Shown here: one piece after another, positions 57,535 to 64,000 of the stretch
How positions within the stretch are numbered: the stretch's first letter is position 1
How the letters are laid out: each line of letters starts with the position of its first letter
DNA from: Symbiodinium natans
Lineage: Eukaryota; Sar; Dinophyceae; Suessiales; Symbiodiniaceae
Length of the DNA: 64,000 nucleotides
Direction: 5' to 3'
Assembly (NCBI GenBank): GCA_905221605.1
Contig: CAJNDS010000957.1
Coordinates: 733,501 to 797,500, forward strand
Notes under the pieces: model-generated
Databases searched by the model: none
What the model saw: only the letters and a program-made list of their open reading frames with translations
What the model was told of the DNA's origin: nothing
Position numbers and translations under genes: made by a program

Positions 57535-60107
57535 ACTGCAGGGAGTCTTTTGCACTGCCAGCAGTTCGCACCTCGCAGCTGACGCTGGGACATTTTTGGT
57601 GACAGAAAGCAATGCAAAGTCGGCCGCGGGTCGGGCGGCGCGTCGCCACCATCGCCACCAGGTGAAAGTCTTGTCGGCTGCAACCGCAACATCCGTCCGT
57701 CCGACTGCACCAGCACCGACGCCAGGGATAGAGTAAACAGCTGCTGCCGTAAGCTTGTTGCGGTGGGGTTCAGAGTATGCCATTGCTGAGACTATACAGT
57801 AGCATCCACTGTTTTATTCATGAACAATTCATGTCTCTAACGTGACGCTGCCGGCAGAGGAGAGACTTTTTCATACCCAGCCTTGGATTGACAGTTGACA
57901 GCTGGACCCATGGACGACATCGGTCATCAACAAAGACTGTGGTAGGCCCTGGTAGGCCAAAATGGCAGCACATGGAAGTTCATGGAAGTATGGAAGCGTT
58001 GAGCTGCCCAACACCTTAGGTGCGTGCTGGATCACCATTCAGCCAACGGCTTCCTCTCCAACTCTGGGGTCGCGTGGCAGCAGAAGGGAATTGCCCGCTG
58101 ACGAGAGCTGAGCGACTGCCGATGATCACACGTCTCTGCAGTTTGTCGCCTGTCTTCCCCGCTGCATCGCTAAACATGTTTTCTGTTCTTTTCCTCCTTA
58201 AATTCCATAACCTCCATTGCTGCCCACTCGGCCCACTACCCAGACCGCCACGGCGTCGCCGCGCCCTTGGGCCGTCGGGAGCTGGCCATTCAGAGAACAG
58301 GGAGAGAAAGGCTGCACCGTACAGTCTGTGAGGATACTGTGCATATGTACAGTGATTACATGTCTGTACCGCAACCCTCAGAAAAAGCTTTGCGCGTCGT
58401 TCATTGACGCAGTGAGAGGTCATCGGAGAGCGCGGACACAGAGTTGGGGTCCGCAGCGAACCCACCTGTGCTGGATTTGCGGGCTGTAGGAGTCCGGGCT
58501 GTTTCGATTCTTTTGTGTTCTCGCGCTTGACGAGCTGAGGTGCTTGACAAGATCGATGGCTCTATTTCTTTCCTGGAGGCAGCATGATGTGTCTTGCGCA
58601 TCTCGCGTCGCTGATCTCCGTGCGAGAGAATTTCTATATTGACTTCGTGTCGACACTGGATCGCCAAAGTTGCTGGATGCGATAGCCAGGCCCATCCAGA
58701 CTTCTGCAGCCAGCTCAGGATCAGCTCAGGATCAGAATTTGGCATCATGTGGCATCATTTGGCATGTCTCACGCTTTCCTCACGAACACCGCAGCGTGCG
58801 GAGGCCAGGCGCATGCTTACATGTCCCAGTCGGGTCCTCGACGCCAGCAGCAGCTGAGGTATAGTTTTTCTTTTGTTGGTGAGTGTATCGAGTTCTTTGC
58901 ACTAATAGAGCTACTGCACCTGTAGCAATGCGTCGTTTCCATTCTTTCCCAGTGTCTCAGGTTCGAACATCTTCGAAATCGGGCGTGCCTAGCCTTGCGC
59001 GCGCAGCTGAGCCAGCCGATTTCGGTGCATTCCAAGTTCCATTGAACACGCATGTACGGCATGTGCAGTATAGACCAGGCAGTCAACATTGGTTTGGGAC
59101 AGGTGCGGGGAACGGAGGGACGAGTAGGGAGGGAGGAGGGGGGGGGGGGGGGCGAGGGTGTGGAATTTGGTGTGCCCCGGTCCCAGATGCCGAGGCCTCG
59201 GCAATTGAAAATCCGCGGCCGGCCAGAAAAGCTTATTTTGGAGAGTAGGGGAGGGGGGGTACCGGTAGGCTGATAGGGCGGGGCAGGATTAGAGATATTA
59301 GAGAACTCTGCGGTGGGGTGCCCTTGCGTGAGTGCCCTTGCTTGATGCTCCCCAGCCTCGGCGGCGGATTATTAAGACGCTGTCATGTTATCTGAATTTG
59401 AGATGTCGCTCGCACTTTGGTTTGGCCAGCAGCTAGCGAAGGGCAGCTGCAGGAGTCTACAATAACCCAGCCTGCAGCCTAAACGTTACCCTGGAGGTTC
59501 CAGTTTGCAGAAAAGCTTGGAGAGATGCGCCGCACAAGTCGATGTCCCAGAAGAAAGCGTTCCAACTGTCATGGCATGGCCCAGGACCTAGCAGAGACGA
59601 AGTTGTCTGCCGTCTGAGGTCGAACAACAGCTGAAGGATGCCGGACAAGGTTCCGTGTCCAACCAGGTGCTTCCCACATGTCCTCCTAAAGCTGCAGCAG
59701 ATGATTGTTGTTGATGTTCTCGCACTGTCGCAAAGCCTTCTCTGTGTGCTGTACCATGGCCTTATAAGGCGACAGATAAGGCGACTTTCTGCGCGTTAAA
59801 GCCAAATTTGGTTCGGAAGCAGATCCTAAGCAAAAGCTGGCGCTCCCCGCGCATTCTCTCCGTGCATCTCCGAGCATCTCGCAGCCTCCGCGCACCTTCT
59901 GCGAATCTCGGCCGCAGATGGCATGATGGCATTGGCACATTTTTCGCATGAAGGGGTTCAGCTACGGGATTCTTAAGTGCAACTCGAAAACTGTCGAATA
60001 CGTGTGCAGAGCAGCTTGTTGTCGAACGTCCAACGGCTGCAGTTGCGGACTTGCAGGCTTCTGTACTCGTAATCTGGGGGGAGCTTCGCGCGACTCCGCT
60101 GAGGAGG
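57535..60107. other. Presumed COG3 intron, no confident exon
   Basis: Contains a 199-codon minus frame (57184-57783) that overlaps true COG3 exons and is a shadow, a G-rich tract at 59139-59152, and a short plausible open end (ASAIENPRPARKAYFGE, about 59190-59248) that is not assigned. Confidence 0.4.
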
Positions 60108-61577
60108 ATGGGTCGCATGTATGGCAAGGGCAAGGCGCACCTTCCATGCCCCACACTCTGATGGCTGAACTTAGATCCTGGTAGCCTGCAAGAATTGACC
60201 AGAGAAGACGGGACACCACATAAATCCTTTTGCAGCTGGTGATTTTGCTTGCAGAGATGTGTTCGGGCAAGGGTGTGCTTTGCAGGGTATCGCCAGCTCG
60301 GCGATCCCCTACAAGAGGCCTCATGGATATGCTTTTCACGACGTGAATCGAATCAAGTCGTAAGTGCTGTGGACCCTCATGAATCGGTCTTGTTGAAAGT
60401 TATTGAAAGGTGATGGTGTGTTTGTGTGTGGGGTGGGGGAGCAGGGGCTGGAGTTCATTGAATGTTGACGATGGAATGGATTGAGCTTTCTGACATCTTT
60501 TCTGAGCTTGGCTTGCTGATGCTGCATACTGTACTTACAGACGAGTTGCCGCTCCACAGTGCAGGACCCCGCCTACATGGCTGAAGATGAAACCGGAGGA
60601 GATTGAGCTCCTGACGTATCTTTATCCACAGACGCAACATGAAGCGTCGGAAAGCAAGAGGTCACGCAGTGGTCATATGACTTCTTCTTGATGGGAGCCT
60701 CTCACAGATTGATTTTTCGACTCTTAGAAGTAGCATCCAGAGAGAGGATGTGTCCGAGCACATCTGCAAGCTTGCAAAGAAGGGCCTCACGCCATCGCAG
60801 ATCGGCGCCAGGTTCTCAAATGCCTGAGTGGAGCCTGAGCACTGTCAGGGCACATGTGGGCAATCAAGGCACGCAGAAGCTTCTGTTGTCAAGGTGACTC
60901 TTCGAGATAGCTTCGGAGTGCCGCAGGTTCTGTGCCCCATTGGTTCTACTGTGCTTGTATTGCAGCAGGTTCTGGCAGTCGAGCAGAACCGGCGGAAGCT
61001 GATCCATTCCCTTCCTGTCACTACTATCAGCAAGCGCTGGCAGGTGAAGAATGTGACCGGAAACCACATCCTCCGAATCCTGAAAACTAACGGCCTGGCA
61101 CCAACGCTGCCGGAGGCTGGGTATGGCCCGTACAAACCCTGGCCAGGGTGGATAAGATTCCAAGCTTGAGCCGATGTAGTTTGTGTGAATGTTTCGTACG
61201 GTGGCTGATATAGTTGCTAGAGCAAAAGTTCGAGAGACTCTGTGGAGGATCTGTACTACTTGATCAAGAAGGCCGGGCTCGGTGTGAAGCAGAGTGCATC
61301 AGAATGCATGCTGATATACCCAGAGGTTTCTTAGTCAGCAGCCGGACCCCGGCCCTTGTTGCTCGCGTTCCCAATTCCCTCCTTGCGTTCCCTCGCCCCA
61401 GAACTTGGCCTTATCTTCTACAGGATGCTGCCCCTGCGGGACAGACTGAGGCTGTATCCATCCGAAAGCACTTGGACAAGAACCGCAAGGACAAGGACGC
61501 CAAGTTCCGCCTCATCCTGGTCGAGAGCAGGATCCACCGACTTGCCAGGTGCCCTCTCTGCGTTGCATCAAGCTTGC

Positions 61578-61616
<39 letters not shown>

Positions 61617-63663
61617 CTCTCTCTGTCTCTCACTCTCTTTCTTTCCCTCCCTCTCTCTCTCTCCATCTCTCTTCTTGGTAAGGTGACAGTGCTGGTGGTG
61701 CGCGCATACGCTTACAAGGTTAGAACAAACAACCCAGGCCAAAAGGTGGGACAGGTTCTGCGTGCATAATTGTTCTGAGCGAACCTATTCTAGCGGCTGT
61801 CCCCATGACATGATCCAACGAAGATATGTATCTTCGCGCAAGCAATTGCTCTGATGGGTTTGCATGCTCACAAAGTCCATGAAGTGTGTGAAATCTGAAC
61901 CTGCCACCAAGCAATAAGAAGCTGGCAGAAGCGGCTCCTCACCATGAGTTTGTTTTCATCTTATGATTCAAGAAAGCGCGCATGAACCAAATACTTCTAG
62001 ATGAATAAGAAAATGCCAAAGGCTGGGTCTCAACTCTCTGGGCTGCAGTGCTTTCGCCCATGCACTGCTGCGACTCTGCACATGCAACCAGAGAGCCAAA
62101 GCTGCAAGACGTTCTACAGCAGAAATGCCGTCAGAGCCCCTTGCTTTATCTCATGTCTCTCATTGTCGTGTGACATGGCTCGTAACGTACATGAATGTGC
62201 CGTGCCTACGTGCTCCTGCAGTTACGTCGCTTCACTACTAGGCTGAAGTAGGGTAGAGTCCTGACTCGAAATGGCATTTAGCGTGGACCGTGAACAGACA
62301 CCGCTTTCGCACAGCTTCAGAGTTACATGATACAACAGGGTTCATGGCTTGGGTGGGGGTTCTCGTCGGTCTGTTTTTTCATGTTTTTGTGGTTTTCATG
62401 TTTGTTTGTCCGTCGACTAGCCGACCCCGTCAGTCGATCGGTCGGTCGGTCCGCGAACCTGTTGGTCAGTGAGTGGTCGCTTTGTCCGTCGACCAGCCTA
62501 TCCAGGACTGTGGCGAATGTCAGGACAGTCACACATGCCTTGTGCGTCGACCTGGTAATGGAAACACTACCGCATCGAGCTCGCAGGAGTCTAGAACCTG
62601 TCTTGTATTGCAACCCCCCCGCTAGCAGCCTTGCAAAGCTCGCTATGGAAAACCTCGTGCTATCGAAAAGAGCTGCTTGCAAGCCGAAATCCTGCCTTCA
62701 AGACCTGAGTCCTGTTGAAACCCATCTTTCGAGGATTGTGTTGGCAAAGGGTTGGGGGCGGGGGGCGGGCTGCGGGCCCCCCAACCCCCCCCCCCCGGGG
62801 GGGGGGGGGGGGGGGGATGTTTTGAGCCGTGCAAAGCTTGCTATGAAGAACCTGCAGCCATCGAAAGGAGCTACTTCAAAACCACCATCCCCTCAACCCG
62901 AAAACCAAAAAAGCAAACCCAAAACAGCCAAAAGAAACCTACAGTAGACCCTTTAAGCACAAACCAAAAAGCGCAAGAAGCCTGCTTTCCAAACTCTGAA
63001 GCTCTAACCAGACGCCTGCAAACAACAAATGCAAATTCAAAAAAACAACCTAGTTTTCGCCCAAGGCTGCAAAGGTGACAGGCCACGGGAAATACCTCTG
63101 TCATGTCACCCTGGTCACTCTCCCTCACTCGCCCTCTCTTTTTGTCGGTTTGCTTCCATCCCTCGCTTCTTTATCTCCCTCTCTCTCCGTCTCTCTCCCT
63201 CTCTCTCTCTCTCTCTGTCTCGTCTCTGTCTCTCTCTGTCTCTCTCTGTCTCTCTCTGTCCTATTGTCCGCACGGGCCGCTTGCTGTTTCATGACCAAGC
63301 TCCTAGTATTCTGGGTCTGAAGACTTGCGAAGCATCGCAGGTACTACAAGCGTTCGAAACTCAGCTTTCACACTTCTCCGTCTCTTCAACTTAAGCCCTA
63401 AGCCCCTGGCACCTTCTTCAACAATATTCGAGGTGTGAAGTCCTTGCCAGCCACTTGGAAGCAGGGGCCCGAGAACTGAGTCTAGCGTTAAAGCGGAGTC
63501 CTGAAGTGACGGAATGCTTGGGAGCTCCGATGTGCTCCCCTTGTTTTTGGGGGAGTTCCTGGTTGCATTTCGGAAGCTTATGTTGCACTTCCTGACTCTT
63601 CCTATTGTCGAGCCAGATGCGCCGAGGTACGTCTCCGCTACCGCCTCGGCGCTGGTGGCTTAA
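60108..63663 (+). CDS. RPS13: Ribosomal protein uS15 (eukaryotic RPS13), 11 exons
   Basis: Component of the small (40S) cytosolic ribosomal subunit that binds 18S rRNA. Exons: 60108-60134, 60286-60317, 60565-60598, 60747-60806, 60894-60926, 61044-61115, 61248-61271, 61451-61548, 63341-63351, 63433-63460, 63627-63663. Total 453 coding bases plus stop, 151 residues, the same as the human protein. Landmarks are [10 protein letters not shown] at the start, [69 protein letters not shown] and a C-terminus ending [11 protein letters not shown]. Donors are GC (introns 1, 2, 4, 6, 7, 10), GA (3) and GT (5, 8, 9); all acceptors are AG|G. Exon 9 is only 11 nt and encodes YYK plus split codons. Intron 8 is about 1.8 kb and holds CT microsatellites and a C12G20 block; the others are 81-247 nt. 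The frame is intact and all conserved parts are present, so it is presumably functional. The TATA-less upstream region shows no clear promoter. Confidence 0.97.
61578..61680. repeat. CT microsatellite in uS15 intron 8
   Basis: CT-rich repeat starting 30 nt after the exon 8 donor. Confidence 0.9.
62435..62475. repeat. Short GTCGGTCG-type repeat
   Basis: GATCGGTCGGTCGGTCC and, about 30 bp on either side, GTCCGTCGAC(T/C)AG(C)C motifs. Confidence 0.5.
62785..62816. repeat. C12-G20 block
   Basis: Twelve C immediately followed by twenty G, a perfect self-complementary homopolymer junction inside uS15 intron 8. Confidence 0.9.
63177..63262. repeat. CT / CTGTCT microsatellite in uS15 intron 8
   Basis: CT repeat turning into CTCTCTGT copies, ending about 80 nt before the 11-nt exon 9. 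Confidence 0.9.
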
Positions 63664-63835
63664 GCCTCTGGGGGAGAGCAAGCATGCAGGAGGAGAAAGG
63701 GAGCTTGCTCATGCATGCCTCGCAGACGGTAATTGGGAAGATGGGCTTCAAAGATCTTCCAAGTACTTTGCACGCTCAGATGATGAGATGCTGGCTGCAC
63801 ACTGGTCGAAGCGCGCCTTTCACAATCCGCGCCAG

Positions 63836-64000
63836 GTGTTCTACAGCAAGTTCCGGGCAGCTGCCCCCAACTACAGGCACCTAGCTGCGGCTTTCGAAGC
63901 GAACATCACCGACAAACCCTGTAGTGTTTCATCTCCTGGGCTGAGAGGCCCTTGCTCTCCCTCCTGAACAAGCGGGTGGAGGTGAATGAAACCTACGCCG
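63836..64000 (+). CDS. COG3: COG3, further exon(s), cut by the window end
   Basis: Exon 63836-63898 is 21 codons, phase 0, AG|G acceptor and GC donor, reading VFYSKFRAAAPNYRHLAA and FE. This matches the COG3-specific segment (L/V)FY-x-KF-RAAAP followed by a helix. A second stretch from 63946 reads PLLSLLNKRVEVNETYA to the window end, in the position where COG3 has its LL...Y helix. The exon lies 172 bp after the uS15 stop codon, on the same strand as the COG3 exons at 56.9-57.5 kb. Possible additional exon: about 63691-63726 (EKGSLLMHASQT before GTAATT). Confidence 0.7.

Noticed and set aside
57184-57783. 199-codon minus-strand open frame
   Set aside because: Lies antisense over proven COG3 exons.
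60318-60360. Strong GTAAGT donor at 60360 as the end of uS15 exon 2
   Set aside because: It would insert about 22 residues; the GC donor at 60318 restores the family sequence KRTPPTWLK.
63461-63479. Alternative uS15 C-terminus by reading through to a TGA at 63477
   Set aside because: Splicing from the GC donor at 63461 to 63627 restores the conserved [11 protein letters not shown] ending and exactly 151 residues.

Overview
The window reads as nuclear DNA of a dinoflagellate, and this rests on gene structure rather than on similarity searching. The gene for ribosomal protein uS15 (RPS13) can be reconstructed over eleven exons to exactly 151 residues. Its ten introns start with GC (six), GT (three) or GA (one), and every one ends AG followed by G. 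That mix of GC/GA donors with an AG|G acceptor is a dinoflagellate habit. Short exons in much larger non-coding DNA, CT microsatellites, long poly-G/poly-C runs and a TTTAGGG-like interstitial repeat agree with it. The species is not determined.

Layout. 1-22.4 kb: mostly non-coding, with scattered single exons and small repeat families (a palindrome-rich element at the left edge, a degenerate ~60-bp tandem array and a dispersed repeat at 15.5-16.7 kb). 22.45-23.03 kb: an apparently intronless gene for a small multi-pass membrane protein. 26.8-31.4 kb: a 4.6-kb extremely G-rich, C-poor array built around a recurring non-G anchor, followed at 31.7-32.05 kb by a G-free ACT / CACTCC repeat. 32.3-32.7 kb: a frameshifted minus-strand gene remnant. 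32.9-35.8 kb: exons of two or three unrecognised plus-strand genes. 37.1-37.3 kb: a foldback element. 38.1-43.5 kb: a many-exon endonuclease/exonuclease/phosphatase (EEP) superfamily gene. 44.6-47 kb: a P-loop kinase of the zeta-toxin/AAA-like kinase family, read across several exons. 49.0-51.1 kb: an orphan gene of nine exons with consistent phases. 53.1-53.9 kb: a repeat-containing open exon. 55.2-57.5 kb: a start exon of an unassigned gene and then exons of COG3, a subunit of the Golgi tethering complex. 60.1-63.7 kb: uS15. 63.8 kb to the end: a further COG3 exon.

From 32.9 kb to the end all confident genes lie on the plus strand, in line with the one-directional gene blocks of dinoflagellates. 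The most unusual arrangement is that COG3 exons flank the complete uS15 gene on the same strand, so uS15 appears nested in a COG3 intron. The genes do not form a pathway: they are a tRNA-independent set of housekeeping (uS15, COG3), RNA/phosphoester-processing (EEP) and kinase functions plus orphans. Exon borders were placed by eye using reading frame, phase and the AG|G rule; only uS15, the 3' half of the EEP gene, part of the kinase, the 49-51 kb gene and the COG3 core are well constrained.
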